DNA from: Neoarius graeffei
Lineage: Eukaryota > Chordata > Actinopteri > Siluriformes > Ariidae
Assembly: GCF_027579695.1 (NCBI RefSeq)
Contig: NC_083596.1
Location: 19,756,255-19,820,254 of the forward strand
Length of the DNA: 64,000 bases
Reading direction: 5' to 3'
Shown here piece by piece: positions 1 to 11,640 of this stretch; positions within the stretch are counted from its first letter, which is position 1; each line of letters starts with the position of its first letter. The notes beneath the pieces are model-generated. The model was not told the origin of the DNA, did not search any database, and was given only the letters and a program-made list of their open reading frames with translations. Position numbers and translations under genes: made by a program.

Positions 1-248
1 TATTTCATTTTTTCTGTCTCTGGAAGTCAACAAGACAAAAACGCAGCTTGTGAAGATACCCAGAGACCACAAAGACATTGGAAACCTGAAAGTAACAGCT
101 TTACGTCGGAGTGTTATTAAGCACTAACGCTGAAGATTGCTTCCAAAAAAACATGAAATCGATTTCTCCTCGCAGAAAACTTCAGCCCATCAACAAGGCG
201 TGTACGTTGTTACTATAGAAACAATAATGCATTAGAACAAGTGCATTA

Positions 249-628
249 GGGCGGCACGGTGGTGTAGTGGTTAGCGCTGTCGCCTCACAGCAAGAAGGTC
301 CGGGTTCGAGCCCCGGGGTCGGCGAGGGCCTTTCTGTGCGGAGTTTGCATGTTCTCCCCGTGTCCGCGTGGGTTTCCTCCGGGTGCTCTGGTTTCCCCCA
401 CAGTCCAAAGACATGCAGGTTAGGTTAACTGGTGACTCTAAATTGACCGTAGGTGTGAATGTGAGTGTGAATGGTTGTCTGTGTCTATGTGTCAGCCCTG
501 TGATGACCTGGCGACTTGTCCAGGGTGTACCCCGCCTTTCGCCCGTAGTCAGCTGGGATAGGCTCCAGCTTGCCTGCAACCCTGTAGAAGGATAAAGCGG
601 CTAGAGATAATGAGATGAGATGAGATGA
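249..628 (+). mobile_element. DANA/mermaid-type tRNA-derived SINE, copy 1
   Basis: Full-length copy. A tRNA-like head has an A box (GTGGTTAGCGC) and a B box (GGTTCGAGCCC). A conserved body follows, then a GATGAGATGAGA tail. A 14-bp duplication, GAACAAGTGCATTA, flanks it at 235-248 and 629-642, proving retrotransposition. Apparent open frames in this and the other copies are not genes. Confidence 0.93.
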
Positions 629-790
629 GAACAAGTGCATTAAAACAAATCTGTAGTCAGTCATACAGCTGGGAACTGTTCTCAGAGCTGCTGCTGTAGG
701 AAATGAATCAACACCACCTGACAAATTGACCATCCAACAGCACTGTGGTGTAGAGTAAATCTCATCATTCAGCCATGAATATGATTAATT

Positions 791-1205
791 ATTCTATCCA
801 CATTCACTGGATATGAGCAATCGCATGCTCTGATTGGCTACTCTACTACAAGGATATCAGCTCATATACTGTGAGTAGAGAAAAAGAGATGGCGGAGTGT
901 GTTGCTGAACCAACCAAGGATGAAATAAAAACTCTACTCAAAAACAAAACCCCAAAAAATACAAACAAAAAAAAGCAACAAAATATGGAATAAAAGTATT
1001 TGATGGTAAGAACGTGTCTTTTTTAATTATTTTTCAAGAATTATTGTAACATTTTTCACAAGTTGCAACTGTCATTTCGCCAGTTTGTTTACATTCTAAG
1101 TGGAAATTATTTTGTCAGATGTTTTGTATAAAAGTTTTAATTCTTCGAATTTACAAAAAATAAAAATGCTCCGTTTCTCAAAATCCATTGAATGTGGATA
1201 GAATA
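791..1205. mobile_element. small inverted-repeat element, part of a larger palindrome-ended element
   Basis: The ends at 791-810 and 1182-1205 are inverted copies built on ATTCTATCCACATTCA. Between them is a CCAAT-type promoter patch (CTGATTGGCT at 820-829) and an ATG at 891 opening a short frame with TLLKNKTPKNTNK. A broken palindrome follows at 1206-1244 and 2771-2822, split by the element at 1245. Confidence 0.5.
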
Positions 1206-1322
1206 AAACAGTTATTCCACTCAATCTCGTCATACATGGCTTATAGCTGGGTTTCAGTCACGTGACTTTTCTTAGCAGTTTTACCAGAAGTGAAATAGCT
1301 GGCGGTCTAAACGGCTGCCGTA

Positions 1323-2336
1323 GTGCAAACACCTAGCGATAACTTATCAGAGCACGCTCGTAATCTAGAAGCCGCTGCTCGCTTTAGATATATTCATAAG
1401 ATTGCTATGTGCAATGGAATCGACCCCTACAGTCTGGGAAAGAAGGATTTGTCATACGATCTTGAAAACTACCCTTCAGTCGAGTTCCCCGACATCTCGA
1501 ACTATCTGGTGTTGCAGACGTCCTTCTACACCGCAAAACAGATGAAAGCGTGGAAGAGTATGGAGGCTTACAACTTTTTTGTACGTGGCTGGGTAAAGGA
1601 TCTCAGTATCAAGTTGCTGACGAATGAATCCTGTATTGTTTTGCCCGTGTAAGTTTGTTGTTCTCATTCTCTCATTATCTCTAGCCGCTTTATCCTGTTC
1701 TACAGGGTCACAGGCAAGCTGGAGCCTATCCCAGCTGACTACAGGCGAAAGGCGGGGTACACCCTGGACAAGTCGCCAGGTCATCACAGGGCTGACACAT
1801 AGACACAGACAACCATTCACACTCACATTCACACCTACGGTCAATTTAGAGTCACCAGTTAACCTAACCTGCATGTCTTTGGACTGTGGGGGAAACCGGA
1901 GCACCCGGAGGAAACCCACGCGGACACGGGGAGAACATGCAAACTCCACACAGAAAGGCCCTCGCCGGCCCCGGGGCTCGAACCCAGGACCTTCTTGCTG
2001 TGAGGCGACAGCGCTAACCACTACACCACTGTGCCGCCCAAGTTTGTTGTTTTTTTTAGTTTTTTGTTCGCGTCTTTACAGCAAAGCGCTGCAAGTTGAA
2101 GTGCAAACAAACAACAGTTGGCTTGATTCTCACTTGTGTTGGCTCTTATCTCTCAGGTAAATCATTCACAAAGATCATCAGAAACCCCTTTAAAGACCCG
2201 GATCTTAGTTAAACAAGACGGAGGAGTGATCACGGCGCATTGTACGGTAACTGTACGGCTGGGGAAGAATTTTGTCATGATCTTCATGCATATGGACTTT
2301 GTGAGGAGTAAACAAAGAAACAGCTGGGGACTTTAG
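1323..2336 (+). pseudogene. fragment of transposon SWIM/YqaJ-associated protein
   Basis: The first block (1323-1647) reads ICNGIDPY-like, then SNYLVLQTSFYTAKQMKAWK and YNFFVRGWVKDL. The second (2157-2336) continues NHSQRSSETPLKTR, GGVITAHCT, then stops. This matches the N-terminal part of proteins that fish ISL2EU-type elements carry ahead of a YqaJ nuclease domain. The gap is an intron into which a SINE inserted. The SWIM-like cysteine cluster after AHC is damaged (CTVTVRLG) and the nuclease part is absent. Confidence 0.55.
1663..2039 (-). mobile_element. DANA/mermaid-type SINE, copy 2
   Basis: Reverse-oriented, inserted in the presumed intron of the transposon fragment. The target duplication AAGTTTGTTGTT flanks it at 1651-1662 and 2040-2051. 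Both tRNA boxes are readable on the minus strand. Confidence 0.93.
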
Positions 2337-2822
2337 CGCTTCGTGACTAAAAAAAAGTACCGTAAAATAACGACACACAGCAAGAAAAGTACTTGGAAAA
2401 CACTAAGGACAGAGCTGAGAGGGAAATACAAACCTTTCACCAAGTGATCGCTGCAAACTCGAGCATGCTTCGACTCGGCTCGCTTTGATTTCAGTCAGAG
2501 TTTCAAAAGCCACCTTTCTCGATGTCTTTTTGTGAAATCCTGTGTTCGTTCACCCTTTTTTATTAGTTAACGGGGAACCCTGAAGAAACTTTTATCAGTT
2601 TCACGTTTTGATCAGTTCTAACAACCTAAAATTACGCAAGAGTAAGACATTTTTCATGCGAGCAATGCACCTTCTCCGTACAAATGCTTTGTCAACTGAG
2701 CTTTGGTAGACCACCAGCTAAAGTTTTGAATAACTAATGAGGCGGATGTGACGTCACGTGAAACCCAGCAATAGCCGGCTATCAGCTCGTGTACGACTCG
2801 ATTTCGTGGAATAACTGTTAAA

Positions 2823-3603
2823 TATACACCATGAGTTTGAGAAAGAAGCAGAGCAACACAGCAAAGCTAAATGATCTAAAAGGTCACCTAACTGCTGTTA
2901 GACTACTGGATCATACATTTCCAAATAAATTAATTTGCTCTATCGCTTCGGTCCTTCAAGCTACAATTTCTAGTTGGCCAAGGGTCTATACAAGATTCTG
3001 ATGTTTTTGCAACGTACCAGAGCTCTTAAGTGCTCGATTATTTGGGATAGGGATTGAATTCAAGTTCACCCACTGATGCTGTTTGTCAAGAGCTGCTGTC
3101 TGAGGCATTAGCATAAGTATATGCACTCACAAACACACAACCACCTTATTCCTTTTTTCTCCCTCGCTGTCCTTGCAGGCTCCTCTGTATTGTTGAGGGA
3201 GGGAGGGAGGGTTGCATCTTAAAAATATCAAAAATATCTTCAGTTCTGTGCTTCTGACACAAAAGCACTGACAGGTTTAGATCTTGCTGCTGAGGGTTTA
3301 GGAGTTGTAGATGGCCCAGAGTTGTGACTTGTCCGATGGCAATGTGATCTTCACAGTCATGCTGCGAGTCTGCGTCAGCCATACACGAGAGATCTGCATT
3401 GCAGAGCGTGTGCTAGCAGAATGTCATTAGCATACTGGAAATGATGATGGACTTCAGTGTGTGGTCTCAAAATGGACAGCTTTAATGCGTTTCCTGGTAA
3501 TCTTCCTTTTTTTTTTAAACTATAAACAACTAGTCACAAGAATATGAATAGATTATGCATCATGCATAGAGACACAAGGTCAGGTTCAGGATATTACAGC
3601 AGC
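2823..3603. other. intergenic stretch, no feature recognised
   Basis: No coding, RNA or repeat signature I can support. A short purine/pyrimidine run (GGGAGGGAGGG near 3202) is the only low-complexity item. Confidence 0.5.
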
Positions 3604-3615
3604 AAGTTTAGCAGA

Positions 3616-3993
3616 GGGGCAGGCACGGTGGTGTAGTGGTTAGCGCTGTCGCCTCACAGCAAGAAGGTCCGGGTTCGAGCCCCGTGGCCGGCGAGGGCCT
3701 TTCTGTGCGGAGTTTGCATGTTCTCCCCGTGTCTGCGTGGGTTTCCTCCGGGTGCTCCGGTTTCCCCCACAGTCCAAAGACATGCAGGTTAGGTTAACTG
3801 GTGACTCTAAATTGAGCGTAGGTGTGAATGTGAGTGTGAATGGTTGTCTGTGTCTATGTGTCAGCCCTGTGATGACCTGGCGACTTGTCCAGGGTGTACC
3901 CCACCTTTCGCCCGTAGTCAGCTGGGATAGGCTCCAGCTTGCCTGTGACCCTGTAGAACAGGATAAAGCGGCTAGAGATAATGAGATGAGATG
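3616..3993 (+). mobile_element. DANA/mermaid-type SINE, copy 3
   Basis: Flanked by AAGTTTAGCAGA at 3604-3615 and 3994-4005. Full length, with the usual GATGA tail. Confidence 0.93.
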
Positions 3994-4005
3994 AAGTTTA
4001 GCAGA

Positions 4006-4455
4006 ATGATTTAATTTAGACTCATATAGAGCTTTGAAAAGCTGAAAATTGCTGAGCAACAGCAGGAGATTAATGTAATCCATGTGCAACAGTAAGATCA
4101 TGAAAAAGGACATATGATTGTACATTATTGATCAGTAACTGTACTGAATGGATACATGAAGAAATATTTGAGATGAGGACGGAGTTCTGAAGAAAAAGCT
4201 CCAGTGTACTGACGCCAGCTGTGTCGCACATTGCACCTCTGATTGGATCTCATGAGAACAATCAGTCAGCTTTGCCTTCCCTGGAGTCGTGCAGTTGGAG
4301 GAAAAGCACAGAAAGCGGAACTAATGACCCCTCAGTGGCACTAACGAGAAGCTACCTTCCGCTCTCCTCCCCATGGGAGTACATCCCAGCAGGCTCTGCA
4401 GAAACCCACGGGTCTAAGGGTGTATGTGTGAAACATGAGGAATCATGATGCTGCT
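4006..4455. other. intergenic stretch, no feature recognised
   Basis: Unique-looking AT-moderate sequence. The frame at 4221-4448 has no recognisable motif and is probably chance. Confidence 0.45.
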
Positions 4456-4459
4456 GACT

Positions 4460-5790
4460 CAGCATCATCTTTCGGGTGCTCCTATTAGCAGATCATCTGT
4501 TTCCATTTCATCTTGTCTTCAGTATCTTCCTCTCTCACTACATCCATAAACCTCCATCATCTTCAGCATCCTTGTCCCACTTCTCCAAACTAACTTTGTC
4601 TCCAAATCATCCAACCTGGGCTGTCCCTCTAATGTACTTGTTTCCAGTCCCGTCCATTTTTGTTACCCCCAACGCAAATCTTAGCTTCTTTAACTCAGCT
4701 GCCTCTAGCTCCACCTCCTGTCTTTTCATCAGAGCCATCGTCTCCAACCCATATACCATGGTAGCGAGACCTCACTACCATCTGGTACACCTTCTTTTCA
4801 CTCTTGCTGGTATCCATCCATTATCCGTAACCGTTTATCCTGTGCAGGGTTGAGGGCAAGCTGGAGCCTATCCCAGCTGACTATGGGCCTAAGCTTCATG
4901 CCTTTAGACTGTGGGGGAAACCGGAGCACCTGGAGGAAACCCATGCAGACAAGGGGAGAACATGCAAACCCCACACAGAAAGGCCCCCGTCAGCCACTGG
5001 GCTTGAACCCAGAACCTTCTTGCTGTGAGGCAACAGTGCTCACCACTATGCCACCTCTCTTGCTGGTATCCTTCTGTTGCAAATCACTTGACGCTCTTCT
5101 CCACTCACTTCACCCTGCCTGTAATTTTGAGCTGTTGACTCCAAGTATTTAAACTCATCCATGTTTGCCACCTCGACTCCTTGCATCCTTACCTTTCCAC
5201 CTTCCATTCACACACTTGCATTCCGTCTTGCTCCTATGGATGTTCATTCCTCTTCTTTCCAGGATCTCCTCAACCTGCTTCTTACTCTCAATACAGATCG
5301 CAGTCTCATCTACGAGCATCATGATCCACAGAGACTCCTGCCTGATCTTGTCCATCACCATCGCAAACAAGAAAGTGCTCAGAGCCGATCCTTGATGGAG
5401 TCCCACCTCAAACCCATCCATCACTCCAACCGCACACTCCACCACTGTCACACTGCCCTCGTACATGTCCTGCACCACTCTTACCGTACATACTGCTCTG
5501 CCACTCCTGACTTCTTCATACAATGCTACACATCCTCTCTCGGCACCCTGTCCTGTGCTTTCTCTCAGTCCACAAAGACACAATGCAACCCTTTCTGACC
5601 TTCTCTGTACTTCTCCATCAACATTCTCAAAGCAAACACTGGGGGTTAGGGCTCTTTCCTGGCATGAAACCGTACTGCTGCTCGCTAATTACCATCTCTC
5701 TGGTAAACCTAGATTTGACTACTCTTTTCCATAACTTCACGGTGTGGCTGATCTACTTTATACCTCTGTAATACTAGAGTTCTGTGTATT
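4460..5790 (-). mobile_element. non-LTR retrotransposon (LINE) 3' fragment, decayed
   Basis: On the minus strand, reverse-transcriptase-like blocks are seen at 5583-5155: VVQDMYEGS, GVMDGFEVGLHQGSALS, FLFAMVMD and GMNIHRSKTEC. The expected FADD active-site box is degraded to LVDETAIC. The 3' side ends with the usual C-terminal region. Stops and shifts throughout mean no function. A diverged SINE is nested at 4816. The same family recurs at 48.2-50.8 kb. Confidence 0.75.
4816..5056 (-). mobile_element. old, shortened SINE of the DANA/mermaid group
   Basis: Diverged and internally deleted copy starting TTATCCGTAACCG. A 15-bp duplication CTCTTGCTGGTATCC at 4801-4815 and 5057-5071 lies inside the LINE, so it post-dates the LINE. 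Confidence 0.88.
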
Positions 5791-6022
5791 ACTGTTAGTG
5801 TGTTGATACCTGATACTGACATCCTCAAAGTAACCAAGCAACATTAGAAGCATGATGGTGGGAGGATTAATACAAAAGTTATGTCCTGTGTTCTCATGTA
5901 AGATTTGTGTTCTATCAGTCAACATCACACACTTTGGTGAGTTAAAATACACCCACTGGCCACTTTAATAGGAACTTGTTCTTGATTCTAAGATTCCTGT
6001 TCTTGGCTGGCAGGAGTGGAAC

Positions 6023-7247
6023 CAGGAGGTGGACAGTAACCAAGTACATTTACTTGAGTACTGTACTTAAGTACACTTTTTGAGTATTTGTATTTACTTG
6101 AATATTTTTTTTGGAAACTTCTGACTTTAACTTCACTACATTTGAAAGGTAAATATCGTACTTTTCACTCCACTACATTTCTGTCAAGCTCCTTGTTACT
6201 TGTTACTATGAAGCAACTTTGAAAGTGGATGTTTTTCTTTTCTTTCCTAAAACGTGATTGTTTTTTTTTGCAGGTGACACTGAAACAGTCAATCAGTAAT
6301 CACTAGGGTCACGTCACGTCCATAGACTGTATAAAATCAAGTTCAATAATTTCTCAGCAGCTTTATTTGAACACGATGAGTTGATGGCAGAATGGAAGGA
6401 GGCGGTTCTTCTGGGGAACGCACACACTCATGGCTTTACCTAGAACCCATGTTTCAGTTTTCTGAAAGGATTAATAATTCATTTCGTTCTAAATGTTTGT
6501 TTGGTTTGCTGAAAACGAACCACATCACGGCCTACAAAAACTCACCGTCCAACCCGAGGAAGCATATTGAGGTATATAAACGTTTTATTTCAAGAGAAAG
6601 TGTGCAACGAAGTTGTCTATGCTTTTAGAGCTAGCGATAACGCTGCAAATGTAGCTATGCAGTCTGGTTAGTCAAATGACTTTCTATGGATTTACCTGCC
6701 AAGTTGCTGTAGCCTTGTCCATGGCTAATGCTAACATATAGCTAGTTAACTTGACCACTGTTAGTTAGCATGTAAAAACAGAGTTACGCTAAGATGAATA
6801 ACGTTAACTTTTCCGAAAGGACTTCAGAAATGTTTTAGCATAATCTTGCCAAATAAACAGAATGTAGAAATCTTTCTTTTCTAGTAGCATTAGCTACCCA
6901 ACATGATTTTGAGTTTGAAAAGAGTTTGCTAGCATGTCAGGTGGAGTTTCACTGACTAGCTAGTGTAACGTTAAACCACCATGATGCACAGCATGCATTC
7001 ATTTTGTTGATTCACTTTCTGTCTTTGGTAACGGCATTAGGTTTTGTAAGTGTTGTGGCAATAATACAACGATGTGTTGACAGAAAATGTACTTTTAATA
7101 CTTAAGTATTTTTAAAAGCAAGTACTTCAGTACTTTAACTTTAGTAAAAATTTGACTGGACAACTTCACTTGTATCGGAGTAACATTTGACCAGTGGGAT
7201 CTGTACTTTGACTTAAATAATGAAGATGGGTACTTTGCCCACCTCTG
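6023..7247 (+). mobile_element. hAT element (non-autonomous), copy 1
   Basis: The 8-bp duplication AGTGGAAC at 6015-6022 and 7248-7255 is exact, and the termini CAGGAGGTGG and CCACCTCTG are inverted. Subterminal AAGTACTT-rich repeats (6042-6110, 7087-7200) are typical of this fish family. It was inserted into the Tc1-like element, whose sequence resumes cleanly on both sides. It holds the first transposase exon only. Confidence 0.9.
6392..6628 (+). pseudogene. BED-finger-like N-terminus of hAT transposase
   Basis: Frame with FRSKCLFGLLKTNHITAYKN and RKHIEVYK. The sister copy at 58447 reads KCLLRLPKTNHITAYKNSPS. The spacing suggests a BED zinc finger whose second cysteine has been lost in both copies. 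There is no catalytic domain. Confidence 0.55.
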
Positions 7248-7766
7248 AGTGGAACCCAATGTACTCTTCTGCTGTTGGATGCTGAGATGCTTCTCTGCTC
7301 ACCACGGTTGTAAAGAGTGATTATATGAGTTGCTATATCCTTCCTGGCAGCTCGAACCAATCTGGCCATTTCCCTCTGACCTCTATCATCAACAAGGTGT
7401 TTGTTCACACCCACAGAACTGTCTCTCACTCACATGATGTTTTTTTTGTTTGTTTTTTTCGCACCAGTCTGTGTAAACTCTAGATACTGTTGTGTGTGAA
7501 AACCGCAGGAGATCAGCAGTTTCTGAAATAGTCAAACGAGTCCATCTGGCTCAAACTAACACCCATGCCATAGTGAAAGAAAGTCAGTCGCACTTTAAGA
7601 TCACAATTTTCCACGTTCTGATGTTTGACGTGAACATTAACTGAAGCTCTTGATTTGTATCTGTATGATTTTATGCGTTGTGCTGCTGTCAAGGGATCGG
7701 CTGATTAGAGAACTGCATGAAACAGCAGGTGGATGGGTGGTCCTAATAAAGTGGCCCGTGAGTGTA

Positions 7767-8500
7767 TATCAGGGTTCGAATGCCAATCTAGCAGTTCAAG
7801 CAAGTCCCAATAGCACTATTAGGTAAGACTAAGTGTACACATTTAGATGGCTTTAGGAGACTAAGAAAACTTTTTTTTTCCTCATTAACTTTAAAGGGTA
7901 ACGGAAGTTGATTTTTTTCCCCCTTACTGATACAAACAACCTTTAAATTGTTGAAAGAAACAGTATCAGCACAATTATAATTTATGGCTGGGAAAACCCA
8001 TTTTCATAACCGACATCTGGTCTGGAGTGTGTGTTTTTTTTACATGGACCTTCCTGTCAGTCTGTTTACAGACACTCCCAAACACACTTTCACTCCACCC
8101 CCATCTTGACCAATTTGAAAAAGAAAACATCTTGGAATGTTTTCTTGGAATCTGGCCCAGCCAGATACTTTTACTGTGAGCAAAAAGCTACGCTGGGCTT
8201 TAAAAACAAACAAACAAACAAACCCACCTCAATGACAAGACACATAGTAAAACTAGAACAAACATAGAAAAACATTGGTGTCACTTTTACAAGATGGAGA
8301 AATGGATGACTAGTGAAGGAGATGAAGTTGGACCCAGAATGAGTAATGTTCTTGGGTGTCTCTCCATGAAAATGTTTCTTAAATCTCTATAAAACATTAA
8401 ACTGTTTGAAAGACCTGGCCAGATTTACCTACTGAACCAAGTAGATACATTTTTTTTTTATCACTTAGAGTACCAGATAAGGTAAGGTTGATACATTATC
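7767..8500. other. intergenic, no feature recognised
   Basis: AT-rich sequence with a short CAAA tandem run near 8205-8222. No coding or mobile signature seen. Confidence 0.45.
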
Positions 8501-8504
8501 ATCT

Positions 8505-8605
8505 TCAGCCATTCCTGCTGGTCCAGGGAATTGAACCAGCAACCTTTTGGTCCCAAAGCTGCTTCTCTAACCACTTGGCCACTGGAGTGCTAGTCTTGAC
8601 CCATC
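8505..8605 (-). mobile_element. tRNA-derived SINE fragment, different family
   Basis: The minus strand shows GGCCAAGTGGTTAGAGAAGC (A-box region) and GGTTCAATTCCCTGG (B box), a tRNA-like head unlike that of the DANA-type copies. The arms do not pair as a functional tRNA should, so it is not called a tRNA gene. Confidence 0.5.
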
Positions 8606-8619
8606 TTGACTTAAGAAAA

Positions 8620-10146
8620 ACATCAAGAACCCCTGTTTCCTTGAGTGTACCAAGTAGACAGTTGTTCAGATGAAAATAATTACCAATAACTTCATAATAA
8701 AGCACACTTGGTAAATCCACACCTTCCTGGAAAAATGGCTCTTCAACAGTTCTTTAAGAGATCATTAGATAATCAAGTGTTGTTAGCTTGTGAAAAGGGG
8801 TTCTGCTTGGAACCCTTTTTTTATTGTTGGGTTCTATATTGAATAGTGAATCCAGAGTCCATCATGGGAACACTGGGTGTGAAGCAGGAATATACCCTGA
8901 ATGGGATGATAACACATTCATGCCTGGGGGCATTTTAGTGTAACTTATCCACCAAATGGCATGTTTGTGAGAGGTGGAAGGAAAATGGAGAACCGAACGA
9001 AGAAACCCACATGGACAGCATGTACAGAAACTTCACAAAGACAGTGACCCGAGCTAAGGATTGAACTTGGGACTCTGGAGCTATGAGGCTTCGGCACTTT
9101 CAAGAATATTAGCCATGCCACCTAGCTAATAAGCAGCCGAGAGGTGTATGCTACCTTCTGTCTTATCCATGAATTAATATGCACTCAAACCATTTTTGTA
9201 CACTGAATGGTTTTTGATCTCATCATCACTGCTTAGTAAAAAGTAAATCTAATCCTGGGTAAGGAATAATGCACAAGTCATTTTTTTTTTTTTACCAGAT
9301 ACTTTCTTACCCTTTGTCAATCATTATATGGATGACTTATTTCTGGAAGGCTAATCTGCCCAATGTTGGGAATTATAGTGTTGTCATGGAAGTCATTATA
9401 CGGCCATTTGTTCTGCCTCAGAGAACGGATATTAGACATTCTGCAAATGCAACAGTGTCTTATACATGAATAGGTGATGCCACCCATTAGCGTGTTCTTA
9501 GCCTTCCGATTTCCACCCCGTATTCAAAACATGGGTCATGTTATTGCCATTATGAAGGCTGACTTGGCCTCAGTGACGTGGATTGAGGAAACCTGCAGTA
9601 GGCCACGACACTGAACACAAGGCTACTTCTTTTAAAAGTACATGGACTATTGCTGTTACAGATTCGCCATTAGCATAATGCAGGAAGTATGGATTGTTGC
9701 CATGAGATAAGAATCGCCTCCCAACTACCAAACTGTAGCTAATTAATTGGCACTGAATGTGTGCACCAGTGTTCAAAGAATAATTCAACTATAATGCAAA
9801 AAGGTTGAAATATTAAGTAATAGTCTTGCAGGTCTTTCAGTGCATACCACTTTCAATTCTGCGTGACTCGGATAAAGTTTGATGGGCACTTTATCACACT
9901 TCTGAGATTTTGCTTCCAGACATAACCAGTCAGTTTCCCCTAAACTTTATATTTAAAAAAAAAAAAATTAACCATATGCATTAGCTGTGAAAACTTGTGC
10001 TAAATCAACAAATGTTAATCTTCATAAAATTCTCCCTCATAACATCATCTATTTTAAATTTCATTAAATATGAATTCTCTTTTGAGTGACCAATTTTTTT
10101 TTGTTATTTGACAGATATTCTGCCGATCTGTTCACCTTTCTAGACA
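8620..10146. other. intergenic, mostly unrecognised; weak SINE trace
   Basis: Around 8985-9125 the text resembles the body of an old V-SINE-type repeat (AACTTGGGACTCTGGAGCTA). The rest is unassigned. No coding evidence. Confidence 0.35.
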
Positions 10147-10150
10147 TTAA

Positions 10151-11636
10151 AGGAGATGCGCAGAACCATGGCCTCACTTTTTGTTTATAAATGCCTTGGG
10201 ACCTTAAGAATGGCATAAAAATAGTTTTAAGCGTTAACAATAAATCTAATACAGTAATTTTTATGATCAAAGTGATTCATATAGGTAGCGGTCTGAGTGA
10301 ATGACCTTGACATCCATGACGTCACAACAGGAAGTCTATCGGTCTCATCGCCATCGCCGCTATACTAAAAAACACAGAGCTGACTGCAACTCCAATCCTC
10401 CATTTTGAGCTAATTTATCGCCATGCCACGTAGATGTGTTGCTGGTGGGTGCAGCAACATGACAGAAGGTGGAGTTATGTTGCATTCATGGCCCAAGGAT
10501 GTTCAAACTGCAAAGATCTGGACGCATTTTGCAAGAAGTTCACGGGCACAGTGGGCAGCTATGAAGTGGTCTCTCCTCTGCTCTGCACATTTTACTGAAG
10601 ACTCGTACGAGACCTCTGATCTGTTGAGGAATGTTGGCTATAAGCCCGTATTGAAAGAGGGTGCAGTACCAACAATTAAATAAAACTACAAGAAAAGGAA
10701 AGCAAGTTCAGTTGCACTAGTTCTCCTGGAGTGTGAGTCGAGGGCTGTTGCTAAAACCCAGGACAGGACATCACATATTATCGCTCGGGCAGTGACCTCC
10801 CCGCGGTTGTTGCTAAAACTGGTGACGTTCCGTCCCGGATTTTAGCAATTGCCTGAGCTGAGCAGTAATGGCGGAGTACTGAGTACGGAGAAAATGGAGA
10901 ATGAGTGGACCAGCCGTCTGATTTCTCTGCTGGATATGCTTGCCTCAGCAGCAATATCTCGCCCTTACGTGGAAGCGAATGAACGGAGAACTGAACGAAC
11001 AACTGAAAGTCAGATTGTTTCAAAACAATCGGCCGCAAGGTCAGCCTTCAAGAAGTGAGAACAGATGGGTAAACTCCGACTCTCATTTGGATACAAAACA
11101 AAAACAACAACACTTGTTTACCTGCATTTAGATTAATACATGTAACTTGTATCATGTGTTTAAGTTACCGGTATAAGATTATTTAATTTGCTTCAGAATG
11201 TGATTGTCTCAGTTCATCTGATTATTTAATTAGTTTTTTACGTTTTATCAGTGAAAATGCATGCATGTACATGTATGTTGCATAAGTTATAACACCCATC
11301 CTGTTTTAATGAGCGTCAACCCACAATCAATGAAGTCAAATCAGTCTTAGTTGAGCAAGTCAGTAACGGTGTTTCTTACTTTCACCATAAATTATTAATA
11401 TGACTTTGGTCTATACTGTAGCTGTAAAAGGTCTCGGCCTTAAAACTGGTTACCACTGTGATGTCACGCGCTCAGGGCTGGCTGGCTCAGCGGGGCGGCT
11501 CGAATGCCAACTTCGTGGTTGATTTTAACCCTCAAAAATATATTTTTATTCCCATTTATGCAGCATACAAAAGTCAAGGACGGAGACACTATCCACTCAG
11601 AAATGTATTTAAAAATAAAGGTCCTGCATATCTCCT
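10151..11636 (+). mobile_element. Kolobok-like TTAA transposon with THAP exon
   Basis: TTAA at 10147-10150 and 11637-11640 flanks inverted termini AGGAGATGCGCAG and CTGCATATCTCCT. TTAA targets plus a THAP finger are the Kolobok combination. The transposase catalytic region is not seen, so this is a non-autonomous copy. Confidence 0.78.
10423..10683 (+). CDS. THAP zinc-finger domain (transposon-encoded)
   Basis: An 86-residue intact frame with the whole THAP signature: MPRRCVAGGCSN (first Cys pair), HSWPKD, a central tryptophan (KIWTHFARSS), then LLCSAHFTEDSY (Cys and His of C2CH) and KEGAVPTIK in place of the usual AVPTIF. THAP domains bind DNA. Here it would recognise transposon ends. The frame ends immediately after the domain, so the product, if any, is a bare DNA-binding module. 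It sits inside the TTAA element, so it is not a host THAP gene. Confidence 0.78.
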   Translation: MPRRCVAGGCSNMTEGGVMLHSWPKDVQTAKIWTHFARSSRAQWAAMKWSLLCSAHFTEDSYETSDLLRNVGYKPVLKEGAVPTIK

Positions 11637-11640
11637 TTAA

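Larger units (their letters stand above)
1245..2770 (+). mobile_element. ISL2EU-like DNA transposon, non-autonomous
   Basis: The termini are near-inverted GCTGGGTTTCA sequences, flanked by AT at 1243-1244 and 2771-2772. A 2-bp AT duplication is the ISL2EU hallmark. Re-joining the flanks restores a host palindrome, supporting the boundaries. It carries a fragment of the YqaJ-associated protein and is interrupted by SINE copy 2. Confidence 0.6.
5950..7764 (-). mobile_element. Tc1-like transposon remnant with nested hAT
   Basis: The termini CACCCACTGGCCACTTTA and its inverted partner (AAAGTGGCCCGTGAGTG) abut TA at 5948-5949 and 7765-7766. Internal minus-strand sequence keeps decayed transposase blocks: LVDDRGQREMARLVRAARK and ITTLYNRGEQ-like. 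The DDE catalytic part is deleted. It is interrupted by the hAT at 6023-7247. Confidence 0.82.

Noticed and set aside
255..320. tRNA gene at the head of SINE copies
   Set aside because: A and B boxes are present, but the cloverleaf does not close and the sequence is flanked by the SINE body and target duplications.
271..579. Open frames of about 60-180 codons recurring in every DANA-type SINE copy (for example 1476-2021, 1624-2160, 3640-4125, 19558-19932, 36061-36375)
   Set aside because: They are translations of the repeat body. The same frames recur in all copies and on both strands, with no protein family.
10423..10683. Host THAP-domain gene
   Set aside because: It is enclosed by TTAA-flanked inverted ends. 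The pattern is that of a transposon exon.
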